This document shows positions 1-6,382 of a DNA stretch of 10,268 nt, in pieces. Origin of the DNA: DATMNI01 sp035570275. GTDB lineage: Bacteria > Acidobacteriota > Terriglobia > Bryobacterales > Bryobacteraceae. Under the pieces are notes generated by a model. That model was not told where the DNA came from. It did not search any database and saw only the letters and a list, made by a program, of their open reading frames with translations. The position numbers and the translations under genes were made by a program. Position 1 is the stretch's first letter; each line of letters starts with the position of its first letter. The DNA lies in the NCBI GenBank assembly GCA_035570275.1, contig DATMNI010000199.1, positions 1 through 10,268 of the forward strand, given 5' to 3'.

Positions 1-1
1 G

Positions 2-739
2 AATCCGCCAACGAACTATAACTACGTTCAGGTTGCAGCTTCGGTGAATTTGCCGATGTATCTGATTCGGCCGCTGTCCGGTCCAACGGCCACGGTCGGC
101 GCGGCCGCGGTCGCAGGCAGGCGTGGCGTCACCACGCTCCCCTCGGGAGTCTTTCCTTTCTCTCCCTACACCCGCGTGGCCTCGCCCGACAACGCCGGCG
201 ATCCCTTCGGCTATCAGATCGGTAACGACTACACCTTACGCTGGGGAGCTCCCGGAGATGTCACCAGTTGTGGAACGGACGCCACCTCGGCCAACCTCTC
301 TCAGAGCGGAAGCGTCCGCGGTTACTGCTGCGTATCCAACAGCGCCGCCAGCTTGCGGCAGGCCATTGTCGGTGGCCGTACGGACTCAATTACCATCGGC
401 CAGAACGTCCCGATGGACGTCGGGGCGAAAAATACCGAAATGTCCGCGATCGCGATGAGGGTAGAGATTGACTCCGATACCAGTTCCGCTAGCTACGCCA
501 ACTATGTCACCAACGGAACGGGGAATGGTGCGCGCGTGGTGGTGGTGCCGGTCAACGGTGGAGGGCCGAATTACGTCACTCTCGGCTTTGCCGGGTTCTT
601 CCTCTTAAACGACAGTTCCTACACAGGATTACATGGCAACGATTCGGCCTGCGCCGAGTACATCGGCGCCTGGACGCAGGGCGTAACCACGCCGCCCGCG
701 AGCGGATCGGGTGCTTACCGCATCCGATTGGTCCAATGA
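2..739 (+). CDS. TadG-like pilus assembly protein, C-terminal part (5' truncated)
   Basis: The frame is open from the first complete codon of the window to a TGA at 737-739, so the N-terminus lies outside. The first visible residues (YVQVAASVNLPMYL) and the following VGAAAVAGRRGV resemble the stretch after the N-terminal helix of TadG/TadE-type proteins, where an extracytoplasmic strand region is followed by small-residue-rich sequence. The rest, about 200 residues, is rich in Gly, Ser, Thr and Asn, contains a CC pair (GYCCVSN), and has no further membrane segment, which suits an exported pilus-associated protein. Its last bases overlap the start of a TadE gene (ATGA, 736-739), implying translational coupling. 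A GTG at 44 could be read as a start, but upstream codons continue in frame with protein-like content, so truncation is the better reading. The TadG assignment rests on context and weak resemblance only. Confidence 0.6.
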   Translation, partial: NPPTNYNYVQVAASVNLPMYLIRPLSGPTATVGAAAVAGRRGVTTLPSGVFPFSPYTRVASPDNAGDPFGYQIGNDYTLRWGAPGDVTSCGTDATSANLSQSGSVRGYCCVSNSAASLRQAIVGGRTDSITIGQNVPMDVGAKNTEMSAIAMRVEIDSDTSSASYANYVTNGTGNGARVVVVPVNGGGPNYVTLGFAGFFLLNDSSYTGLHGNDSACAEYIGAWTQGVTTPPASGSGAYRIRLVQ

Positions 740-1197
740 GACGGCGAATCAGAGTTCCTAAACAGAGAGGGAGCGTCACGGTGGAGTTCGCCCTGTGCGT
801 TCTTCTGTTGATACCTGTGTTCCTTGGTACCTGGGCGTTCGGTTTTACGTTCTTTCAATATGCCCAATTGAAGAATGCCGTCCGCGCGGGCGCCCGGTAT
901 GCTTCTGAGCAGACGTACGATTCCGCCTCCACTACGCCCAGCAGCGCTTTTCTGACCGCGGTCCAGAAGATGACCGTCTACGGCGATCCCGCTGCCGACA
1001 CCGAGGCTGCAACGCCGATTGTCGCAGGGCTCACCACCAGCAATGTGAAACTCACGGTTCAATTCACGTCCGGCGCACCCAGCTCCACTACGGTTTCCAT
1101 CACCAATTTCGATGTCGTGTCGTTCATCGGAAAGGTCACCCTGAACGGCAAGCCCTACGTCTGGTTTCCATACCTGGGTACCTGGGGTCCTCCATAG
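736..1197 (+). CDS. TadE-like minor pseudopilin of a Tad/Flp pilus system
   Basis: This 153-residue protein has the TadE layout: a basic N-terminal leader (MRRRIRVPKQRG), then SVTVEFALC and a hydrophobic helix of about 20 residues, then FQYAQLKNAVRAGARYASEQ, which matches the conserved 'aar.gaR.a' segment of the TadE family. Gly12 followed by Glu17 at mature position +5 is the type IV prepilin-like processing motif cut by the prepilin peptidase TadV in known systems. The remaining C-terminal domain is Thr/Ser-rich and probably extracytoplasmic. The start ATG overlaps the stop of the preceding TadG-like gene by 4 bp. In Tad systems, TadE and TadF pseudopilins help assemble the Flp pilus for adhesion. 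The family call is firm; whether it is TadE or TadF in the strict sense is not decidable here. Confidence 0.85.
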   Translation: MRRRIRVPKQRGSVTVEFALCVLLLIPVFLGTWAFGFTFFQYAQLKNAVRAGARYASEQTYDSASTTPSSAFLTAVQKMTVYGDPAADTEAATPIVAGLTTSNVKLTVQFTSGAPSSTTVSITNFDVVSFIGKVTLNGKPYVWFPYLGTWGPP

Positions 1198-1205
1198 AGT
1201 CACGT

Positions 1206-1616
1206 ATGAAAAAGATCACCAATCGAAAACGCCGCGCCGGAGCCGCTGTGCTCGAGGCCGCGCTTACCCTTGGACTGTATACCTCGATCGTCTTCTCAAT
1301 TATTGATTACGGCTTCGTGATGTACATGCACCAGACCATCGCCAGCCGGGTTTCGGCGGCGGCGCGATACGGCGCGCTGAATCCAACCGACATTACCGGC
1401 ATGCAGAACTACGTACTGCACAACCAATCAACCGGTACTGGCGCCGGCATTTTCGGCATCACTTCCGCTAACGTAACCGCCAGGCGCGTCGGCTCCGGTA
1501 CCAGCGCCGACCGTGTCGTGGTGACCGTTACTGGTTTTCATTACCCCATGATTGCGCCCGGCCTCTCCGGCACAGCCAAGCCCATCACCGTCATGAGCCC
1601 GGTAGAAGCCAACTGA
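1206..1616 (+). CDS. second TadE-like minor pseudopilin
   Basis: This 136-residue protein repeats the TadE architecture: basic leader MKKITNRKRRAG, then AAVLEAALTLGLY and a hydrophobic helix, followed by YMHQTIASRVSAAARYGALNP, the TadE-type 'aaRyga' segment. Gly12 and Glu17 sit at the same positions as in the preceding TadE-like protein, again giving a +5 Glu prepilin-type motif. The C-terminal half (FGITSANVTARRVG, VVVTVTGFHYPM) is beta-rich in appearance and ends at a TGA at 1614-1616. The start lies 8 bp after the upstream stop, and I see no strong Shine-Dalgarno sequence, so it probably relies on coupling. It is the last gene of the pilus cluster in this direction, because the next gene is convergent. 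It probably works with its neighbour as a minor pilus subunit or assembly factor. Confidence 0.85.
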   Translation: MKKITNRKRRAGAAVLEAALTLGLYTSIVFSIIDYGFVMYMHQTIASRVSAAARYGALNPTDITGMQNYVLHNQSTGTGAGIFGITSANVTARRVGSGTSADRVVVTVTGFHYPMIAPGLSGTAKPITVMSPVEAN

Positions 1617-1693
1617 CCCCATAGAGTAGGCCTCCCGGCTATAAGTTGGCGCTTGCTGTCCACCCACAGCCCGCTACATCTTTCCACTACCCG
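1617..1693. other. short convergent intergenic region
   Basis: These 77 bases separate the 3' ends of the second TadE-like gene (+) and the VWA gene (-). A 7-bp inverted repeat, GCCAACT at 1608-1614 and AGTTGGC at 1644-1650, begins inside the TadE stop codon region and encloses a small GCC/GGC inner stem near 1630-1639. There is no T-run on either strand, so it is at best a weak bidirectional terminator candidate. The right end holds one copy of a 19-bp near-duplicate described separately. Confidence 0.3.
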
Positions 1694-1702
1694 CTACATC
1701 TT
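1664..1702. repeat. 19-bp near-perfect tandem duplication at the 3' end of the VWA gene
   Basis: Bases 1664-1682 and 1684-1702 match at 17 of 19 positions, with a 20-bp period and the shared core CCCGCTACATCTT. The copy at 1684-1702 covers the last codons and the TAG stop of the minus-strand VWA gene; the other lies just beyond the stop. It looks like a small local duplication. No function is implied. Confidence 0.7.
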
Positions 1703-2656
1703 GGGAGCGTAGTAGCCCTTCCGAACATGCACCTGGAGTTCCTTACGGCCCTTCACCCGCACATCCACGGTATGGAACAGGCCGTCGGTCTTGAGGGGTT
1801 CGGGCCGGTACGAAAGGTTGTACTGGTGGCGCAATTCGTTGGCGATGTTTTCGAAGGACTGCTCCAGGTCTTCCACTTTGAACGGAAAGAACGCGCGGCC
1901 GCCGGTCTCCTGCGCAAAATATTTCAGTACCTTGTCGCCATCCGTCTCAATGCGGCTGATGTTGGTGGAGATGGCGTAGACCACCACGTCGGCCTTCTGC
2001 GCCATTTCGAGCGCCTGGTCGCGGGTGTAGTGGCTCTGGTTGTCGTCGCCATCGCTGACAATCACCACGGCGCGGCGGAACTTGTGTTTCGGCTGGTCCT
2101 GCGATAGCTTGTCGCGGCAGGCGTAGAAAAGGGCATCGTACATGGCGGTGCCGCCGCCGGGACGCAGGTCGCGGATGGTCCGTTCCAACAGGTCGACGTC
2201 GGTGGTCAAGTCCGACACCAGTTCGGCGGAGGTGTCGAAGCGGACCACCATGGCCTTGTCCTGGTTGGAATGGACGACAGATTTGATGAACTCGCTGGCG
2301 GCTTCCTGCTCGAAGCGGAAGCGGTCGCGGATGCTGTTGCTGGTGTCCACCAGGATGCCCAGGCGAAGCGGCAGGTCTGACTCCGCGGTGAACTCCTGGA
2401 CGGTCTGGGGTTTCTTGGCCTCGACCACCTCGAAGTCCTCTTTGGTCAGATCGGTGACGAAGCGGCCCTTGCGGTCGGTCACAGTGAACAGCATGCTGAC
2501 GCGGGTCACGTCCACCTGGATGCGGGTCGGCTCATCGCTCGGCACGGCCTGGGCGGGCGCCGGCTGCGCCGGTTTCGGCGGCTGCGCGGGTTTCTGCTCA
2601 GCCCAAACGGCAATCCCCAGTACAGCGATGGCGCACAGAAAACCCCGTGATTTCAT
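1694..2656 (-). CDS. secreted VWA-domain protein (VWFA-related Acidobacterial domain type)
   Basis: A 320-residue exported protein. MKSRGFLCAIAVLGIAVWA is a Sec signal peptide with likely cleavage after Ala19. A Pro/Ala/Gln-rich linker follows (about residues 21-43), then a beta-rich segment (VTRVSMLFTVTDRKGRFVTDL) typical of the TIGR03436 family, in which 'v.vtD..g..v.dLt.edF.v.e' precedes the VWA fold. The VWA domain spans about 95-290 with a complete metal-ion-dependent adhesion site: Asp104-x-Ser106-x-Ser108 (DTSNS), Thr170 in PGGGTAMYD, and Asp202 in VSDGDDN. The C-terminus (YNLSYRPE, VRVKGRKELQVHVRKGYYAP) is the usual family ending. I chose the ATG at 2656 because the signal peptide starts there; an upstream extension to 2785 is open but has no export or domain signal. 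These proteins are very common in Acidobacteriota; partners and function are largely unknown. Confidence 0.9.
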   Translation of the reverse strand: MKSRGFLCAIAVLGIAVWAEQKPAQPPKPAQPAPAQAVPSDEPTRIQVDVTRVSMLFTVTDRKGRFVTDLTKEDFEVVEAKKPQTVQEFTAESDLPLRLGILVDTSNSIRDRFRFEQEAASEFIKSVVHSNQDKAMVVRFDTSAELVSDLTTDVDLLERTIRDLRPGGGTAMYDALFYACRDKLSQDQPKHKFRRAVVIVSDGDDNQSHYTRDQALEMAQKADVVVYAISTNISRIETDGDKVLKYFAQETGGRAFFPFKVEDLEQSFENIANELRHQYNLSYRPEPLKTDGLFHTVDVRVKGRKELQVHVRKGYYAPKM

Positions 2657-2665
2657 ATGGCTCTG

Positions 2666-2671
2666 ATTATA
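2666..2671 (-). promoter_or_regulatory. consensus -10 box close to the VWA start codon
   Basis: On the minus strand a perfect TATAAT ends 9 nt before the ATG at 2656. A sigma-70-type start would fall about 7 nt after it, at or within a few bases of the start codon, so the mRNA would be leaderless or nearly so. This agrees with the lack of a good ribosome binding site. I find no convincing -35 box at 16-18 bp spacing, so the call rests on one hexamer. Confidence 0.35.
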
Positions 2672-2860
2672 GCGTGCACCGCGAGCGCGGGCGGCCTGTC
2701 CTTTCTTGTGAGACGCCTGTAACATTGTGGCGGCATCGCGGCGGCGAATAGCATATGATGGTGCGCACGGTGTGTCCGGCTCCACAACTATATCGCTGAC
2801 AGGGCGCGCGGCCGCACCCTGACGAACCCGCGCTCACAGCCTCACGCTGGGAGGAAAGGA

Positions 2861-3778
2861 ATGCGAACGTTGCTCAGAACATTTTCCTGGCTCGCGGTGG
2901 TGCTCGCAGTCTCGGCGCACGGCGCGGAACGGCCGCGCATCGTCGGCATCGCCAACATCGCCGTGAAGGTGGACAACCTCGACCCGGCCCGCAAGTTCTA
3001 CTCCGGGGTGGTGGGGATGGAGGAGGCTTTCGCGACGAAGGACCCCGCCGTGCCGGGCGATCTGGCCTGCTTCAAGGTCAATGACCGCCAGTACGTAGAA
3101 GTGTCACCGACGCTGAAGGGTGAGAGCGAAGACCGGCTCATCCGGATCGGTTTCGAAACCAACGATGCCCGGAAGCTGCGCGACTACCTGGCGGTGAAGG
3201 GCGTCCAGGTCCCCGCCAGAGTAGACAAAGACGCCAACGGCAACCGAAGCTTCACCGTGAAGGATCCGGACGGCCGCACGGTGCAGTTCGTGCAGTATCT
3301 GCCGGGATCGATCCACAGCCGCAATTTCGGCAAGCACCTTTCGGCGACGCGCATTTCCGACCACATGCTGCACGTGGGTGTGCGCGTGGTGGACCCCGCG
3401 AAGGCTGACGCCTTCTATAAGGATGTGCTGGGGTTCCGGCTGCAATGGAAGGGCGGGCCGGCGGACAACCGCTTCGACTGGATCTCCATGATGGTGCCGG
3501 ATGGATACGATTGGATCGAGTACATGGTGCGTGAGACCACACCGACGCCCCAACAGCTTGGCGTGTTGCATCACTATGCGTTGAGCACAATGGACGTGCA
3601 GCAGGTGTACAAGACCGTGGTGGAGCGGGGTTACAAGCCGCCGCGCGAGCCCGCCATCGCGCGCGACGGCCGCTGGCTGCTGCAACTCTACGACAACAAT
3701 TTCACGCGCACGGAGATGATGATCCGCAAACCGGTGCAGACGCCGTGCTGCTCGCCGAATCTGGATGATTTTAAGTAA
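2861..3778 (+). CDS. exported two-domain VOC (glyoxalase/dioxygenase-fold) protein
   Basis: A 305-residue protein with a Sec signal peptide (MRTLLRTFSWLAVVLAVSA, cleavage around 20-22) and two VOC modules, about 27-147 and 165-290. Each starts with the family's first strand and helix ('IANIAVKVDNLDPARKFY' and 'HVGVRVVDPAKADAFY'). VOC enzymes usually bind a divalent metal through His/Glu residues on four equivalent strands. The second module has a full candidate set: His171, Glu220, His238 and Glu285. The first keeps only Glu80; the other positions are Asn32, Arg95 and Gln142, so it is probably structural. The ATG at 2861 follows a strong Shine-Dalgarno sequence, GGAGGAAAGGA, and the stop overlaps the next start by 1 bp (TAATG), so it heads the enolase operon. 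The substrate is unknown; glyoxalase-, epimerase- or dioxygenase-like chemistry on the same metabolite as the enolase proteins is inference. Confidence 0.85.
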   Translation: MRTLLRTFSWLAVVLAVSAHGAERPRIVGIANIAVKVDNLDPARKFYSGVVGMEEAFATKDPAVPGDLACFKVNDRQYVEVSPTLKGESEDRLIRIGFETNDARKLRDYLAVKGVQVPARVDKDANGNRSFTVKDPDGRTVQFVQYLPGSIHSRNFGKHLSATRISDHMLHVGVRVVDPAKADAFYKDVLGFRLQWKGGPADNRFDWISMMVPDGYDWIEYMVRETTPTPQQLGVLHHYALSTMDVQQVYKTVVERGYKPPREPAIARDGRWLLQLYDNNFTRTEMMIRKPVQTPCCSPNLDDFK

Positions 3779-4950
3779 TGAGACAAAAGATCTGGAGCCA
3801 TTTGCCCACGTTCGCACCGCAAGTGCCCGCACCGCAAGCGGCTGCGGCGGACGGTCTGTCGATCGCTACGGTGCGCGGTTGGCGCTTACGCGAGCCCTCC
3901 TCGGGCCGCCGCTACACGGTGCTGCGCCTCACGACCCGCGGCGGGCTGGTGGGATACGGAGAGGGCGCTCCGGCAACCGCCGCGGACATCGCGGAGGCCA
4001 AGGCCGCGGCGTTGGGCCGGCGGCCGAACGAGACCGAGTTTATCCGGCACCGGCTGGCAGCCACGCCCGCCATGGAGGCGGCGGTCAACTGCGCATTTCT
4101 CGATTTGCAGGGCAAGCGGACGAAGACGCCGGTATACCAGTTCCTGGGTGGGCCAACGCGCTTCAAGGCGCGGGTACTGGCGCACTTGGAAGGACAGTCA
4201 GAGGATGCCCTGGCGGCGCCGCTGCAGCAGGCGGTGCGGCAGGGGTTCAAAGCCTTCACCGTGCCGATTCCGGGCCGCGATTCCTTGTGGCGGATGCAGG
4301 CTTACGTGGACGCGGTGCGCGCGCGCGTGGCGCGGGTGCGCAGCCTGGTAGGTGTGGACCCGGTAGGTGTGAACCTGGCGGGTGCGGATATGGATTTCGT
4401 GCTGGATGCCGCGGGCACGCTGACGCCGGGCGATGCGGCGCTGCTGGCGACGGCGCTGGAAAAGAATCGCCTGATGTGGTTCGATGAGCCGACCAGCGTG
4501 CTGACCAACGATGGCCTGGCGCGGATCGCCGAAGAGAGCGTGATGCCGATCGGTCTGGGCCGCTCGGTAACCGATATCGCGACCTTCCAGAACCTGCTGC
4601 GGTGGGGCAGCATCGATCTGCTGCGGCCCAGCCTGGGGCTCAACAGCATCTCGAAGATCAAGCGGATGGCGGCGATCGCGGAGACGCATTACGTGGCGGT
4701 GGCGCCGTATCACGATGGCGGCCCCATCGCCACCGCGGCCGGCATTCACCTGGCGGCCAGCCTGCCGAATTTCTTCATTCAACAGATTCCGTTTCCCACC
4801 GCGGAGCGCGACCGCGCCATGCGCGCCGAACTGACGTCCGGCAACCAGGAGACGGCGAAGGATGGATTCGCGCCGCTGCGGAACTTGCCCGGTTTTGGAA
4901 TCGAGGTGGATGAACGGGCGCTCGACCGCTATAGCGAGGAGACGGTATGA
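3778..4950 (+). CDS. degenerate enolase-superfamily (mandelate racemase/MLE-like) protein
   Basis: A 390-residue protein with the superfamily's full fold length: an N-terminal capping domain (about 25-125, with GLVGYGEGAPAT and MEAAVNCAFLDLQGK) and a TIM-barrel domain with LGGPTRFKARV, WFDEPTS and a C-terminal APYHDGGPI. By motif alignment most catalytic positions are altered. The K-x-K acid/base motif reads T161-V-P163. The three carboxylate ligands become Asp194 (kept, inside a tandem repeat), Asp236 for Glu, and Arg262 for Glu (IGLGRS where families have ATGE). The Asp of the Asp-His dyad is Ser285 (RPSL for QPDI), and the His is Tyr311 with His312 adjacent. It is therefore probably a pseudoenzyme or has changed chemistry. 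I see no signal peptide. It is coupled by 1 bp to the VOC gene and 4 bp to the intact paralogue, which suggests a structural or regulatory partner role. The frame is intact, so it is not decaying. Confidence 0.85.
   Translation: MRQKIWSHLPTFAPQVPAPQAAAADGLSIATVRGWRLREPSSGRRYTVLRLTTRGGLVGYGEGAPATAADIAEAKAAALGRRPNETEFIRHRLAATPAMEAAVNCAFLDLQGKRTKTPVYQFLGGPTRFKARVLAHLEGQSEDALAAPLQQAVRQGFKAFTVPIPGRDSLWRMQAYVDAVRARVARVRSLVGVDPVGVNLAGADMDFVLDAAGTLTPGDAALLATALEKNRLMWFDEPTSVLTNDGLARIAEESVMPIGLGRSVTDIATFQNLLRWGSIDLLRPSLGLNSISKIKRMAAIAETHYVAVAPYHDGGPIATAAGIHLAASLPNFFIQQIPFPTAERDRAMRAELTSGNQETAKDGFAPLRNLPGFGIEVDERALDRYSEETV
4345..4389 (+). repeat. three 15-bp tandem units at the expected metal-ligand site
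   Basis: The units 4345-4359, 4360-4374 and 4375-4389 read CTGGTAGGTGTGGAC, CCGGTAGGTGTGAAC and CTGGCGGGTGCGGAT, encoding LVGVD, PVGVN and LAGAD (residues 190-204). Units 1 and 2 differ at 2 of 15 bases; the third is more diverged. The repeat lies where enolase-superfamily proteins carry their first metal-binding Asp, so Asp194 and Asp204 are alternative equivalents. Confidence 0.75.
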
Positions 4951-6275
4951 GACGGCGCGAAATGTTGGGAGCCCTGGCCGCCGCCGGCGCCTTGCGGGGA
5001 TCGCCTGTCAGGAAAAGCGGCATCGGCTGCGGCTGTGCCTTCGAACCGGCCGCGGCTATTCCGCCAGGCTCGGACGTATTCAAGGATGTCGGCTCCAAGC
5101 TCCGCATTACAGACATGAAGGTGTTCGGCGTGACGCTGGACGAGAAGATCGCCCGCGCCGACCGGCCCTATGTTTTCGTGAAGCTCGAGACCAATCAGGG
5201 AGTGGTGGGTTGGGGCGAGGCCACGCTCGAAGGCAAAGCCGGCGCTGCGATGGCTTGCGTGAACGACCTGCGGGATTTTATCGTGGGCAGCGACCCGATG
5301 CAGTCGGAGCATCTCTACCAGTTGATGTACATCGGCAGCTTTTATCGCGGCGGGCCGGTGCTCGGTTCGGCGATCTCGGGGATCGACCAGGCCATCTGGG
5401 ACATCCGCGGCAAGGTTTTCGGCATGCCGGTATACGAACTGTTGGGCGGACCGGTGGATCCGCGGGGCGTGCGCGGATACTACCACGCGGCGGCATGGAC
5501 GCTGGAAGAGGCGCGTGCGTTGCGCGACCGGACGCGCCAGGCGGGCGTGACGGCGCTCAAATTCCAGTTGCCCGATCTGCTGGAGTGGGTGGAGACCGGC
5601 CGCAAACTCACGCGCGCGGTAAAACACATGGAGATGCTGCGGGAGGGGTTGGGACCGGATATCGATTTCGCGGTGGATTTTCACGCCCGGCCGAGCCCCA
5701 CGGTGGCGGCCATCATCCTGCGGGAAATCGAACCGTTTCATCTCTTCTTTGCCGAGGAGATTTGCCCGCCGGAGAACATGCGCGCCATGCAGCGGGCGGC
5801 GCGAAAATCGACCACGCCGCTGGCCACCGGCGAGCGATTGATCGCGGCCTATGGCTTCAACGATTTGATCGATCTGGGAATTGTGGATGTGCTGCAGCCG
5901 GACATCGCGCACGTGGGAGGGATCACGGCGTTGTGGAAGGTGGCGGCGGCGGCCGACGCGGCGGGCATCCGCATGGCGCCGCACGCCTGCGAGGGGCCGG
6001 TGGGCGGCATCGCCAGCCTGCACGTGGACGCCGCCATTCCGAACTTCCTGGCGCAGGAGATCTGCGGCCTGGTGGAAGCCGGCGAGATGAATCGCGTGTG
6101 GGAAGACCTGATGGGCTTCTCCGCCATGCGGATGGTGGGCGGGCAATATCCGCTGCCGACGAAGCCGGGACTGGGATTTGAAGTAAGCGAAGCGGCGCTG
6201 AAGAAGTATCCGTTCCAAGGCACGCGTCCGTTCCCGCCGGCGTTCCATGAGGATGGGTCGCTGGCGAGTTTGTAG
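4947..6275 (+). CDS. Tat-exported GalD-like enolase-superfamily dehydratase/racemase
   Basis: A 442-residue protein. The N-terminus MRRREMLGALAAAGALRGSP is a twin-arginine signal (RRREML plus an Ala/Gly-rich hydrophobic stretch), so it is probably exported folded. The capping domain spans about 53-170 (VKLETNQGVVGWGEATLEG, SGIDQAIWDIRGK, YELLGGP) and the barrel about 175-430. Catalytic positions are intact: Lys205 in ALKFQ, Asp244-x-His246-x-Arg248 (VDFHARP), Glu270 in FFAEEICPPEN, Glu296 in ATGERL, Asp319 in QPDI and His346 in APHACEGP. The D-x-H motif with the APH histidine matches the D-galactonate dehydratase (GalD)-like subgroup, so dehydration of a sugar acid or related carboxylate is the best family-based guess; the true substrate is unknown. 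The ATG at 4947 has GAGGAG 5 nt upstream and overlaps the previous stop (ATGA). It is the last gene of the three-gene operon. Confidence 0.88.
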   Translation: MRRREMLGALAAAGALRGSPVRKSGIGCGCAFEPAAAIPPGSDVFKDVGSKLRITDMKVFGVTLDEKIARADRPYVFVKLETNQGVVGWGEATLEGKAGAAMACVNDLRDFIVGSDPMQSEHLYQLMYIGSFYRGGPVLGSAISGIDQAIWDIRGKVFGMPVYELLGGPVDPRGVRGYYHAAAWTLEEARALRDRTRQAGVTALKFQLPDLLEWVETGRKLTRAVKHMEMLREGLGPDIDFAVDFHARPSPTVAAIILREIEPFHLFFAEEICPPENMRAMQRAARKSTTPLATGERLIAAYGFNDLIDLGIVDVLQPDIAHVGGITALWKVAAAADAAGIRMAPHACEGPVGGIASLHVDAAIPNFLAQEICGLVEAGEMNRVWEDLMGFSAMRMVGGQYPLPTKPGLGFEVSEAALKKYPFQGTRPFPPAFHEDGSLASL

Positions 6276-6382
6276 GCTGTGGGGGGGTGGGGAAAAGGGG
6301 TATCGGCCCGGCGTCGCGATCTCAACAGGTGGACACCAGAGAAGCCGTGACGTCCAAATGAACGCTCGACGGTGGAAGATAC
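6276..6382. other. convergent intergenic region between enolase operon and DarT-NADAR cassette
   Basis: These 107 bases hold a G-rich stretch just after the enolase stop (a run of 7 G at about 6281-6287, then GGGG blocks) and the left copy of an imperfect direct repeat (6307-6322). I see no strong hairpin with a T-run and no convincing reading frame. It is the left boundary of the suspected acquired segment. Confidence 0.4.
6307..6322 (+). repeat. left copy of an imperfect direct repeat bracketing the DarT-NADAR segment
   Basis: CCCGGCGTCGCGATCT here matches CCCGGCTCGCGATCT at 7791-7805 in the same orientation, with a single-base deletion as the only difference. The copies are about 1.48 kb apart and lie on either side of the cassette and the debris next to it. 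Similarity does not extend outward or inward. Confidence 0.45.

Noticed and set aside
1608..1650. Rho-independent terminator between TadE and VWA genes
   Set aside because: The 7-bp stem has a 29-nt loop and no T-run on either strand, so it is noted only as a weak structure.
2754..2759. TATGAT as the -10 box of the VOC-enolase operon
   Set aside because: No -35 hexamer at proper spacing; a single five-of-six match in 200 bases is weak evidence.
2657..2785. N-terminal extension of the VWA gene by 43 codons
   Set aside because: The extension (starting at 2785) is basic and unstructured and would bury a clear signal peptide that begins at the ATG at 2656.
4862..6181. Plus-strand 439-codon open frame overlapping the GalD-like gene
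   Set aside because: It is Gly/Arg-rich with no domain content, in a shifted frame over a clearly real gene.
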